Below are positions 13,066-22,920 of a DNA stretch of 64,000 nt, piece after piece. Within the stretch, counting starts at the first letter, position 1. Every line of letters starts with the position of its first letter. Under the pieces are notes generated by a model, which worked only from the letters and a program-made list of their open reading frames with translations, was not told the origin of the DNA and searched no databases. A program made the position numbers and the translations under genes. This stretch comes from Symbiodinium kawagutii (taxonomy: Eukaryota; Sar; Dinophyceae; Suessiales; Symbiodiniaceae), in the NCBI GenBank assembly GCA_009767595.1, contig VSDK01018633.1:180201-244200 (forward strand). Direction: 5' to 3'.

Positions 13066-13240
13066 TTGTTCTCATCATCCCTGCTGTTGCATCAATGTAC
13101 CGCGATTTTAGCAAAGCTCATTAGATCATCTCTCTTCAATATACAAATGTACAGTGCGCAGATCACATATATATATGTATACATATACATTTATGTATAT
13201 CTACATATATACACATATGATTTATGTACACGATTCACAA
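13066..13240. other. AT-rich sequence with (TATACA)n tract
   Basis: TATATATGTATACATATAC-type sequence at about 13,165-13,220 is a degenerate dinucleotide repeat. No exon is visible. Confidence 0.5.
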
Positions 13241-13261
13241 GCAGCTAAAGGCGGTTCATAC

Positions 13262-13369
13262 TTCCCCCTTCTGCAGGGCCACAGGTGTGCCTGGACTGAT
13301 CCGCCGGCCTGCGGACGCTAGTGCCTCAGCGGTGGGCCAGCACACCAAGCTGCTCTCAGGATTGGACAC
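13262..13369 (-). CDS. candidate exon, unrecognised
   Basis: Minus strand, GTCAG acceptor and GTATGA donor, exactly 36 codons in phase 0, starting VSNPESSLVCWPTAEAL and including GRRISPGTPVAL. Strongly GC-rich compared with the introns. No family is recognised. Confidence 0.55.
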
Positions 13370-13420
13370 CTGACGCGGTGACGCGTGCTGAGATCTACCC
13401 ATGGAGTTGATGCTTAGGGA

Positions 13421-13525
13421 TTCACTGATGGTTGAGCTGATGGTTGAGTGATGGTTAACTGATGGTTATCTGATGGTGAACTGATGGTTATCTGATGGTT
13501 AACTGATGGTTGAGTGGTGGTTGAT
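13421..13525. repeat. short tandem repeat of GATGGTTAACT type
   Basis: About nine imperfect copies of a 10-12 base word (TGATGGTTGAG, TGATGGTTAACTG, TGATGGTTATC) in a row. The same word is scattered singly through both outer flanks on either strand. Confidence 0.7.
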
Positions 13526-15150
13526 CATGATCGATTCTTAAGAACACTGGGTAAATGATTGAAATTGATGGTTGATTGATGGCGCGTGATGATCAATCAG
13601 CAGATAATCATGACGTAGTGGCTGATAACCTGTTTGGTGGTGGTAAATGATCCTGGCCACTGATGGTTTATCAACATGAATTGATGGTGAAGTGAAGATT
13701 GATGGGATGAGATGGTAAATGATGGTTGGTGAATGACTAAGCAAAATGGTCAACTCATGGTCAATTATTTGTTAAAGTGATGGTAAAGCGAGGGTTGCGT
13801 GATGCTTAAGAGTATGACAAGCATCTAATCATATGAATGGCTAACAATATGAATTATACCATGGTTACTTAGAAGTGATTTAACCAGCACGTAGCAGCTA
13901 AACCATGCTTGCTACATAAGTTGATGATGCTGACCACGGTGACTCGACTCCCTGGAATGGTAAAGTGATGGATGCTCATGGGTAATGTTGGTCAGTTGAT
14001 AGTGATTGATGGCTGATTGATGATCAATGATGTTTCATGAGGATTAATCAGTAGTTCAAAATGGGGTTCTTAATTTTGGTTCATAAGAGTCATGGTTTAA
14101 CGGATGGTAAATGATAGTCATGGATACACCAATGGTTAATTCGGTAAACAGCTAACGATTGATATGTTTATTTGTGAGGAGAATTGATGGCCAATAATAT
14201 TCAGCCATGGCTAATGATATTCAACCGTTGGTTGACATATACTTAATCTACAATGATTTGGCATTGACTTTATCAGTTGTTGAGAATTGTTCGTGATAAT
14301 TCGGGGTACATGTTGGATCATGCCGGTCACTGATACTATGAATTTTCATGATTGATCATGGGTCAGATTGCTGCTGGGAGGGTCAACAGCTGGTCATGCG
14401 GAGTTCATCAGCTACTAATGGTAGATCCACATGAAACCAGCTATTTGAGTAGGAGTAAATCACCAGCACTCACGAGCTGTCTACAGTCTCGTTTTCCCAC
14501 CCCTGACCACAAGTTCTCGGTCTGTCTTTCATGGTTGGTCTGATTGCTGACTTCACAGAAGTCCTTGGCCACCATAAAACGACGATCAACCAACAAGAAG
14601 TCCCTTCAGTGTGGGCCCCCTTACGTCATTTACATTGATTTATCATCGCTCACATCACGGTGGGCTGATTTCTACCAGTGATATGTGGTCCTGCCTAGCA
14701 GTTTTAGATACGCTGCTTTGCAACCATAGCTTTCCCGTGCCTCTCGGCCCGGAATGATGCCAAAGAAACCTGAACTGAAGACTCGAGCAATCGATAGGAT
14801 GTAGCAGCTGGACATGTATAGATACATCTCTAATGCATACCGGACATATATGGATGTACTGGGTATTCATTTACAGAATAGCAATGCTGGGCATGGCCTG
14901 TTGAAATGTTTGGTCTATTGGGATCTATTGGGTATTTACAATGCATATAAACTTTTACATACTTGATATACTAGATGGGTATGTTTCTATTTCCGTCAGT
15001 TTTTCCTTTGGATACGGAAATGTATGTTTCCGTATTTACATGTGCAAATAATTATGAATATGCGCGTACCGCACTCATATGTATATAATGTACATGTAGA
15101 TACATTGTGCGCATTTTACCTTTCAAACAAAAGTAAATAAACATTAAATG
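13526..15150. other. AT-rich non-coding block, possible small exon
   Basis: Mostly TGATGGTAA-type words and AT-rich filler. Around 14,700-14,770 a minus-strand segment (PGREARESYG...) could be an exon, but I cannot fix both splice sites. Confidence 0.35.
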
Positions 15151-15153
15151 CAG

Positions 15154-15242
15154 GAATGAATGAATGAATGAATGAATGAATGAATGAATGAATGAATGAA
15201 TGAATGAATGAATGAATGAATGAATGAATGAATGAATGAATG
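15154..15242. repeat. (GAAT)n microsatellite, about 22 copies
   Basis: Uninterrupted GAATGAATGAAT from 15,154 to 15,242. Long poly(IHSF)-type reading frames over it are artefacts of the repeat. Confidence 0.95.
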
Positions 15243-15531
15243 CATAAGTAAATAGATAATTAAATGAATAAATAAATCTATGATATGTACAGACAGCGAT
15301 GAGCAAACTCCTAGACATACATCGGCCACGCGTATCGTTGGGGTCTCATGTTCAACAAGGCCAGCCCCCAGCAGTGAGTAATTCCAGAACTGGTGGTTGT
15401 AAATCATCATTTAACCATGTGGTCAACTGATGGTTATCAATGTTTCAAGGATGTTTAATAATGCTTGAATGATGGTTCTCCAAGGGAATTATAAACCAAA
15501 TTACTACATGGTGGATATCAACGGGACTCAC

Positions 15532-15609
15532 TTGGCTCAGAGGTAGCCATGAATAAACAATTTTCTGAGCGTTGACCTTCGGCAGGCTTGCGGGGCCCCG
15601 TTCATCCAG
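15532..15609 (-). CDS. candidate exon, unrecognised
   Basis: Minus strand, CCGCAG acceptor, consensus GTGAGTCC donor, exactly 26 codons in phase 0. It encodes LDERGPASLPKVNAQKIVY and ends PLSQ. Confidence 0.6.
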
Positions 15610-15659
15610 CTGCGGCGATGTGGAAGTGTGGCACCATAGAAGTAGCTGGTTGACTTATT

Positions 15660-15738
15660 GAAACTGCTGATTTTCAGTTTCCAGGCCTTCCAGGCATTCC
15701 CAGACCCAGCAAGGGGGCGTTGGACACTGAACCTGCGC
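15660..15738 (-). CDS. candidate exon, Cys/Trp-containing
   Basis: Minus strand after a GCAAG acceptor, encoding AQVQCPTPPCWVWECLEGL. The downstream donor is not clear; an in-frame stop follows within a few codons of the estimated end. Confidence 0.4.
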
Positions 15739-15882
15739 CTTGCTATCCACCCTTGTGAAACATTGGGAGATATAACTATCGCTAACAAGCTAGCAGGTCA
15801 ACTCACAAAGACTATACTGAAACATCACTAGACACCAAACATCCAAAAACTTCTTGCCGACCCAACCACCTAGTCGGACAAC

Positions 15883-15962
15883 CTCAGGTACCAAGGGGGG
15901 GGGTCAGTTCTCAACCAGCCGATTTCACCTTCGAAGGAATCCGTTCCCAGCCTGTGACTCCC
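15883..15962 (-). CDS. candidate exon, unrecognised
   Basis: Minus strand, GGTCAG acceptor and GTTGTC donor, 80 nt, encoding GSHRLGTDSFEGEIGWL and DPPPWYL. It contains a run of nine C (G on the other strand), a possible assembly-sensitive spot. Confidence 0.45.
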
Positions 15963-16544
15963 CTGACCACAAGTGAGTTCGAATGGTGACTTCATAAGGG
16001 TGGCCAAGGGTTCATCAACGGTTCGTAGAGGGTCAGGATGTTTGATAAATGGTAAATGGCCCATTCGTGGATATACCAAATGACCTGAACGATTGATTTC
16101 GGATCTGCATCACAGTGACAAGTTCCCTCGACTTGTTTATATAGGTATAGTATAGCCTCCCGTAACCATGCTGGCAGGACAGAGTGGCGTTTCCACTATC
16201 TAATTATCTTCAGTCATGTTGTACCATGTTGTATTTTGCAGCTGTGCGATCTGTCCATGGCCAGGGTCAGCCGCCCCTCAAGTAATCGGTGAACATGCCA
16301 CCAAGGGCGTTTCGACCGGCCATGTGCAGGTGCTGGATCGAAGGCCCGTTCACGCTTCCAGATCGACCAAGTGAGGATCCAATGGATGAGATTCTGCGCA
16401 TATGATATACATGTATCTATCTGCCCATCCATCTACCAATCGATCTTTCTAACTATCCATCTGTTCTTGTTTGTTCCTAACTATCTACATCTATGTGTGA
16501 GTTCTCTATGCCGTATGGGGCCATTGATGTACCCCACGAAATAC

Positions 16545-16689
16545 TTTCTTCGCCATGATGCTACTGTTGGGCATCACCCACAGTTGCCCGCCTGGAATGT
16601 GGATGGTGTACAAGTGATCAATGCACCGCATGTCCTCACGGAAACGCACGAGTCTTGAGGTGGGAATGGATCCCCAGGCAGAGCAGCTG
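16545..16689 (-). CDS. candidate exon, unrecognised
   Basis: The minus strand reads CSAWGSIPTSRLVRFRED, then CIDHLYTIHIPGGQLWVMP and ends IMAKK at a GTATTT donor. The acceptor is one of two neighbouring CAGs (16,687 or 16,690). The residue pattern is convincingly protein-like, but I do not recognise the family. Confidence 0.5.
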
Positions 16690-16986
16690 CTGCAGAAATT
16701 GGGCGCCGTGTTTCATGGTGGTCAGCAATGATGGTGAAAAATGGTGAAAGATGGACAGCAATTGTTCATAATTAAGCATTCATAAGCATGGTTCATGATG
16801 CTTACTGAAGCTTAATCATGGCGGATAATGAATAACAATGCTGCCTCATGCCCAATGATGATGCATGATGATTGATGGTCAAGAACGATGAAGAGCTGAT
16901 GATGCTTATATATTCAGGACCAATAATAAGCCTTAACAGCACTGATGAGCTGCGAGCTGGTTGATGACTCATGGTCGATACTTAAC

Positions 16987-17079
16987 TTGAGGAGCTGCGA
17001 GCTGCGCTGCTTGTTGTCCCCGATGATTGGTTCCTGGTGTCAGCTGGGGCACAGATGGGCACAGCGGCATCTCATCCGC
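16987..17079 (-). CDS. candidate exon, unrecognised
   Basis: Minus strand, CACAG acceptor and GTTAAG donor, exactly 31 codons in phase 0: ADEMPLCPSVPQLTPG, then QQAAQLAAPQ. It probably belongs to the same gene as the exons at 16,545 and 17,490. Confidence 0.5.
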
Positions 17080-17489
17080 CTGTGTCCCAACTGTATAAGC
17101 CTTCAAGCGAAGAGTTCACGAATGAAAGAAATGTATTTCTTGAGGCCTTCAGTAATATGGATCCCCAGGATACTCGTTGAATGGATCAGTGGGAAAATGG
17201 TCACTTGAAGGGTACCCTGATCTTCAGCCAAAGCCATGCTTCTGATTAAGTAACTGGCCCCACTATGCTGGTAAACCTGCTTGCCCAAATTCTAGCATGG
17301 CTTCCAAGTCCGAGGATGAGATGAGACTGGCCCAAGCCTTGGAAAAATGGGAAGCAGCTACGTTTCAGAGGACTCGTAGTTGTTGGTGAACGTAGCCATG
17401 GTGACTGGAACTGCCATGGTTGTGGGGCGATGGGACCATGCCATTCGTTCACCAGTTGTGATCATCAGCACAGCTGTTTGCACAGAAAC

Positions 17490-17597
17490 CGCCAAGAGCC
17501 GGACACCGGGGGCCTGCATCAACGTCTTCCCAGCGACCACTTCACCAGCCACGTGAGTGGTCAGGTAGATGCAGTAGCGGCCCAGAAGCACTTCGTC
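17490..17597 (-). CDS. candidate exon beside satellite array 1
   Basis: Minus strand, GCGCAG acceptor and GTTTCT donor, exactly 36 codons in phase 0: DEVLLGRYCIYLTTHVAGEV then QAPGVRLLA. The acceptor lies only about ten bases from the edge of satellite array 1. If the gene continues upstream, the whole array lies in an intron or immediately 5' of this exon. Confidence 0.6.
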
Positions 17598-18610
17598 CTG
17601 CGCAGCGTTTCGAAAACGTAAGGGAACTGAATTTCGGGGACTTAACAATCACAAGCGGGGATTTACAAAACGTAAGGGAACTGAATTTCGGGGATTTGAA
17701 AATCACAAGCGGGGATTTGGAAAACGTAAGGGAACTGAATTTCGGGGATTAAAAAATCACAAGCGGGGATTTGGAAAACGTCAGGGAACTGAATCTCGGG
17801 GATTTAAAAATCACAAGCGGGGATTTGGAAAACGTCCGGGAAATGAATTTCGGGGACTTAAAAATCACAAGCGGGGATTTGGAAAACGTAAGGGAACTGA
17901 GTTTCGGGGATTTAAAAATCACAAGCGGGGATTCGGAAAACTTCGGGGAACTGAATTTCGGGGAGTTAAAAATCACAAGCGGGGATTTCCAAAACGTAAG
18001 GGAACTGAATTTCGGGGACTTAAAAATCACAAGCGGGGATTTGGAAAACGTAAGGGAGCTGAATTTCGGGGATTTAAAAATCACAAGCGGGGATTTGGAA
18101 AACGTAAGAGAACTGAATTTCGGTGATTTAAAAATCACAAGCGGGGATTTGGTAAACGTCCGGGAAATGAATTTCGGGGACTTAAAAATCACAAGCGAGG
18201 ATTTGGAAAACGTAAGGGAACTGAATTTCGGGGATTTAAAAATCACAAGCGGGGATTTGGAAAACGTCCGGGAACTGAATTTCGGGGATTTAAAAATCAC
18301 AAGCGGGGATTATCAAAACGTAAGGGAACTGAATTTCGGGGACTTAAAAATCACAAGCGGGGATTTGGAAAACGTAAGGGAACTGAATTTCGGGGACTTA
18401 AAAATCACAAGCGGGGATTTACAAAACGTGAGGGAACTGAATTTCGGGGATTTAAAAATCACAAGCGGGGATTTGGAAAACGTAAGGGAACTGAATTTCG
18501 GGGATTTAAAAATCACAAGCCGGGATTTGGAAAACGTCAGGGAACTGAGTTTCGGGGATTTAAAAATCACAAGCGGGGATTTGGAAAACGCAGGGGAACT
18601 GAATTTCGGG

Positions 18611-19090
18611 GAGTCAAAAATCACAAGCGGGGATTCACAAAACGTAAGGGAACTGAATTTCGGGGAGTCAAAAATCACAAGCGGGGATTCACAAAACGTA
18701 AGGGAACTGAATTTCGGGGAGTCAAAAATCACAAGCGGGGATTCACAAAACGTAAGGGAACTGAATTTCGGGGAGTCAAAAATCACAAGCGGGGATTCAC
18801 AAAACGTAAGGGAACTGAATTTCGGGGAGTCAAAAATCACAAGCGGGGATTCACAAAACGTAAGGGAACTGAATTTCGGGGAGTCAAAAATCACAAGCGG
18901 GGATTCACAAAACGTAAGGGAACTGAATTTCGGGGAGTCAAAAATCACAAGCGGGGATTCACAAAACGTAAGGGAACTGAATTTCGGGGAGTCAAAAATC
19001 ACAAGCGGGGATTCACAAAACGTAAGGGAACTGAATTTCGGGGAGTCAAAAATCACAAGCGGGGATTCACAAAACGTAAGGGAACTGAAT
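18611..19090 (+). repeat. homogenised sub-array, nine GAGTC-type 54-mers
   Basis: Nine consecutive copies carry GGGGAGTCAAAAATC and GGGGATTCACAAAACG at exact 54-bp spacing (18,611 to 19,043). They appear identical to one another, unlike the mixed monomers around them, which points to recent local amplification. Confidence 0.85.
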
Positions 19091-20144
19091 TTCGGGGACT
19101 TAAAAATCACAAGCGGGGATTTCCAAAACGTAAAGGAGCTGAATTTCGGGGATTTAAAAATCACAAGCGGGGATTCACAAAACGTAAGGGAACTGAATTT
19201 CGGGGATTTAAAAATCACAAGCGGGGATTTGGAAAACGTCCGGGAAATGAATTTCGGGGATTTAAAAATCACAAGCGGGGATTTGGAAAACGTAAGGGAA
19301 CTGAATCTCGGGGATTTAAAAATCCCAAGCGGGGATTTGGAAAACGTAAGGGAACTGAATTTCGGGGACTTAAAAACCACAAGCGGGGATTTGGAAAACG
19401 TAAGGGAACTGAATCTCGGGGATTTAAAAATCACAAGCGGGGATTTGGAAAACGTAAGGGAACTGAATTTCGGGGATTTGGAAAACAAAAGGGAACTGAA
19501 TTTCGGGGATATAAAAAAAACGTAAGGGAACTGAATTTCGGGGATTTAAAAATCACAAGCGGGGATTTGGAAAACGTAAGGGAACTGAATTTCGGGGATT
19601 TAAAAATCCACAAGCGGGGATTTGGAAAACGTAAAGGAACTGAATTTCGGGGATTTAAAAATCACAAGCGGGGATTTGGAAAACGTCCGGGAAATGAATT
19701 TCGGGGATTTAAAAATCACAAGCGGGGATTTGGAAAACGTGGGGAACTGAATTTCGGAGATTTAAAACTCACAAGCGGGGATTTGGAAAACGTAAGGGAA
19801 CTGAATTTCGGGGATTTAAAAATCACAAGCGGGGATTTGGAAAGCGTAAGGGAACTGAATTTCGGGGATTTAAAAATCGCAAGCGGGGGATTTGGAAAAC
19901 GTAAGGGAACTGAATTTCGGGGATTTAAAAATCACAAGCGGGGATTTCCAAAACGTAAGGGAACTGAATTTCGGGGATTTAAAAGTCACAAGCGGGGATT
20001 TCCAAAACGTAAGGGAACTGAATTTCGGGGATTTAAAAATCACAAGCGGGGATTTGGAAAACGTAAGGGAACTGAATTTCGGGGATTTAAAAGTCACAAG
20101 CGGGGATTTGGAAAACGTAAGGGAACTGAATTTCGGGGACTTAA

Positions 20145-20148
20145 AAAT
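20145..20148. other. AAAT target-site duplication, left copy
   Basis: AAAT directly precedes the left inverted repeat and recurs at 42,160-42,163 directly after the right one. Joining the two satellite halves after deleting one AAAT gives the normal unit CTTAAAAATCACAAGCGG. Confidence 0.65.
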
Positions 20149-20338
20149 AAGGCTTGTGCCAGTCAATAGGGGCTTCAGGATGCAATCAGGGAACCAAGGT
20201 TTATCTTGGGCCCAAGCTCTGTTTGGTTGTCAACATCAAGTGTGCGCAGTTGCCTGCGCCCAAGCCTTTCTGAGCCAACATCAAGTATGTACAGTTGCCT
20301 GAGCCCAAGCCTTGTTGAGCATTGGTTGGCAACATCAA
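20149..20338 (+). repeat. left terminal inverted repeat
   Basis: It begins AAGGCTTGTGCCAGTCAATA. Beyond the first 60 bases it consists of degenerate 45-60 bp sub-repeats built on GCCCAAGC...TTGTTGAGC...CAACATCAA...GCAGTTGCCTGA. These sub-repeats continue inward to about 20,480 without matching the right end. Confidence 0.8.
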
Positions 20339-20480
20339 ATAATATGTGAAGTTGCACGAGCCCAAGCATTGTTGAGCAGTAGTTGTGATACGTAGTTGTG
20401 AACATCAAATGTCTGCATGTGGTAAATGCTTTTGCTTGAGCCCAAGCCTTGTTGAACATGGCTTGTCAACATCACGGGCG
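20339..20480. repeat. subterminal degenerate repeats
   Basis: Further copies of the GAGCCCAAGC(A/C)TTGTTGA word with AACATCAAAT spacers run inward from the left inverted repeat. Subterminal repeats of this kind are typical transposase-binding sites in large DNA transposons, but that role is inferred here. Confidence 0.5.
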
Positions 20481-21040
20481 CAGCTGGTATTATAAGAGCG
20501 GCTGCTGAAATTCATTCCCTTGTTGAATATTGGCTCCTCGAGTTCATGTCCTTGAGCCTTTTTATAAAGCTTTCAAAAGCTATAAAAATATCCTAGCGTC
20601 CAAAGATTTCAAAATCTAACGTCAACCTGATTTAGCCATTAAAAACCATCTAGCCCAATGTGGCGGCATTGATCTTTGATGGGCAATGGATGTGATGGTT
20701 TGAACCGCTCAAATGCCAATGCTAGGTCTTTTACCACGGCGCCACTTCCAAATTTAACATATGTACTGTTGTCTGGTTCAATGTAACCCCGCTTCAATCA
20801 CTACCATGATGTGTGGCACATGGTTGCCATGGTGCTGAGCGGCCTGCCTTGCGCCGCTGGCATGGGACAGGAAAAACGAAAAGCGTTTACCGAACCACCA
20901 CTTGTTAAATGCCTTTCAAATAAACTATGGCAAATTCAAATTGATCATAATGTCCAGGATGGTCTGGGAAATGTTTGCTTGATGCGCGGCTGCTCAAAAC
21001 ATTTTTCCCCAAGCGCCGGCGCTGAAATCAGTCAATCTAT
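20481..21040. other. non-coding sequence inside the element
   Basis: No exon with two splice sites is seen. An isolated GAGCGGCTGCTGAAA near 20,487 resembles one arm of the AGCGGC hairpin family. Confidence 0.4.
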
Positions 21041-22421
21041 CTAGTTGACATCCGGGGCATGACCTTTGGACTCTGGATCCACTGTGGCATCTTCCTCAAG
21101 CTGTTCCTCTTCCAAACATTCTGGCTCCACAGCACCAGCACTCTCTGCAGGGAGAGCAGCAGCCGCATCTTCAAGATCAGCTTCACTTCCCTTCGCTGCA
21201 CTCGCTGCGCCTCCCTTTGCTGCACTGGATTTGGCGCTCAGCATGCAATCCTGGCATGATGATAAAGGTTGACTGGCATGTAAATTTGGATTCGCTTTTG
21301 GTCTATGGGTTTTTCTTGTGTCATTCAACCCGTGAAATTCACGAGGTTTCAAAGTGGATTTGAAACCCAAAAATTGGTAAACACAAAAGATATGAATGTC
21401 AACAAATGCAATGATTCACGACGCAATGTTCAATACATGGATGATGCAAAAAAATGCGAGTAGTATTGTTTGAATAAATCTCAACGCTAGCTGAGCGTCC
21501 ACCATTTCCAAAAGCTCGGTCTTGTTCTTGTTGCCTTTCTCGACTGCTTTCTTGGCAGTCTCCTTAATTATGACAAAACATGATGTCTTTTCAATGTGAA
21601 TAATGCAGTGAACTCGGACACATGAATTTAGAATAAAGCCGAGCTTCTGCAACCTCTTCAACCTCTTCTGCTGTAACACCTTCTCTCGGCTTGACCTGTG
21701 AAGAATGCGGCATTGACAAGAGACTGAAGGAGAAGCGCAAAACACAAAATAACAAAACAAGCACATGACACTCAAAAATGCAAATTCATTCAATATGGTC
21801 ACCCAATGGCTTTGGTTGTAAGAGCCGGACCCGTAGAAACTCATGAGAGCCATTGGCCGTGTGGATCACGATGCCATGGACACCATCCCTTCCGTAAAAA
21901 TGCTTGGACACTCTCAAAATCGGTTCCTTCAGCAAATATGCCCTGCATTCTTTCTTTTTCTTTGGTTGTGAAGCACTGGCGCTTGCTGCTGGTCTCTTCA
22001 TCTTCAATGCTGCTTTTGAGGCAGGGCGCTTCTTTGAAATTTCTTGGTCATCGCCTTCGTCTTGGCATGTCTCTTCTGGTTCTTCTTTTTCCGTGTCTGC
22101 ATCAGTCTTGGGAACACTTGCTGTTGCTTTTGCTTTTGCTTTTGCTTTGCCTTTACCCTTTGCTTTGGCTTTCGGTTTTGGTTGAGCTGCTCCTTTTGCC
22201 TTTGCTTTAGATTTTGCCTTGCCTTTTGCTGCTGGCTTGTCTTCTTTCTCGTTTGAATCCTCTCCTTCCTTGGTGGCTTTCTTCTTTGGTGCTGGAGGGG
22301 TTTTGGGCAATGGCTTGGACGCAGAATCTGGCGCTGGAGCAGATTGGGAGGACGCTGACGCAAGCTTTTTGGGTGTTCCTTCATCATCCGAAAGTGCATC
22401 TACATCTTTGATTGTCGGCAT
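21041..22421 (-). CDS. KRPAA-type Lys/Ala-rich protein, multi-exon
   Basis: The main exon runs from a Met at 22,421 (MPTIKDVDALSDDE) to a GTCCGG donor at about 21,831. It codes Ser/Pro-rich sequence, then long KAKAKA/KGKGKAKAK blocks, then KKRPAS and KRPAAS motifs, and ends near RVSKHFYG and SHEFLR. Smaller exons follow: about 21,650-21,695 (VKPREGVTAEEVEE), 21,490-21,570 (ETAKKAVEKGNKNKTELLEM) and a terminal exon to the stop at 21,041 rich in Ala and Glu (LEEEQLEED). A more upstream Met at 22,505 would add a hydrophobic start (MQVLPILFFVMPFA). I prefer 22,421 because LSDDE near the start recurs in the transposase gene. KRPAA motifs are common in dinoflagellate proteins of unknown function; DNA or RNA binding is plausible from the charge. 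Confidence 0.55.
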
Positions 22422-22920
22422 GGCTTGATGAATGCCTGCTGAATTATCTCCTTGTTGCGCTGGAGCAAATGGCATGACAAAGAAAAGAATTGGAAGGACT
22501 TGCATGGCTGTTCGATGTACAGGTCTGACATTGAGAGCTGCTAACTTGACTCAACTTAACTCAATTTGACTGCCACAATCAACAACAAGCACACGCGACA
22601 TTTGGACGCGACGTGCGGTCCAACAAGGTCTGAGTTTGAAGCTGCAGGCAGAATTTATAAGTCGCCTGATGTCATCTAGCGACTGAAACTGCCATCCTGA
22701 TCAACATGAACTTTCCAGCACAAAGAGTGCCGGGCTCTGACACCATCCAAAAGTCGACTTGCTGAAGCCAGGAATGATCCACATTGAGAGAGCTAAATCG
22801 CCAAACGATTGATGATGAATAACTCATCTATTTTACCCAAAACAAAATCAACAATTGCTTCATCTAAAACTCACAGAAAAAATGTAACACAGATTAATTA
22901 CCATCACCCACAAACATGTC
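22422..22920. other. intergenic or intronic, no gene seen
   Basis: Between the KRPAA gene and the next upstream exon. Contains repeated AACTCAACTT / CTCAATTTG words near 22,540 but no convincing coding segment. Confidence 0.4.

Larger units (their letters stand above)
17606..20148 (+). repeat. satellite array 1, 54-bp unit, about 47 copies
   Basis: The unit reads GGAACTGAATTTCGGGGATT, then TAAAAATCACAAGCGGGGAT, then TTGGAAAACGTAAG (54 bp). Copies differ mainly at GGATT/GGACT and at GGAAAAC / CCAAAAC / ACAAAAC. A homogenised sub-array lies at 18,611-19,090. Indels near 19,487-19,520, 19,610, 19,740 and 19,887 shift the register. The period is 18 codons, so three of six reading frames stay open over kilobases; I do not regard these as genes. 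The right edge is cut precisely by the inverted repeat of the 22-kb block. Confidence 0.95.

Noticed and set aside
15052..15410. ORFs rich in IHSF repeats
   Set aside because: Translation of the (GAAT)n microsatellite.
17771..19525. 584-codon plus-strand ORF in array 1 and minus-strand partners
   Set aside because: Same reason; the frames break wherever a repeat has an indel.
22422..22505. Signal peptide MQVLPILFFVMPFA for the KRPAA protein
   Set aside because: The downstream Met with an LSDDE start fits the partner gene better, and a secreted Lys/Ala-rich nuclear-type protein is unlikely; kept only as an alternative.
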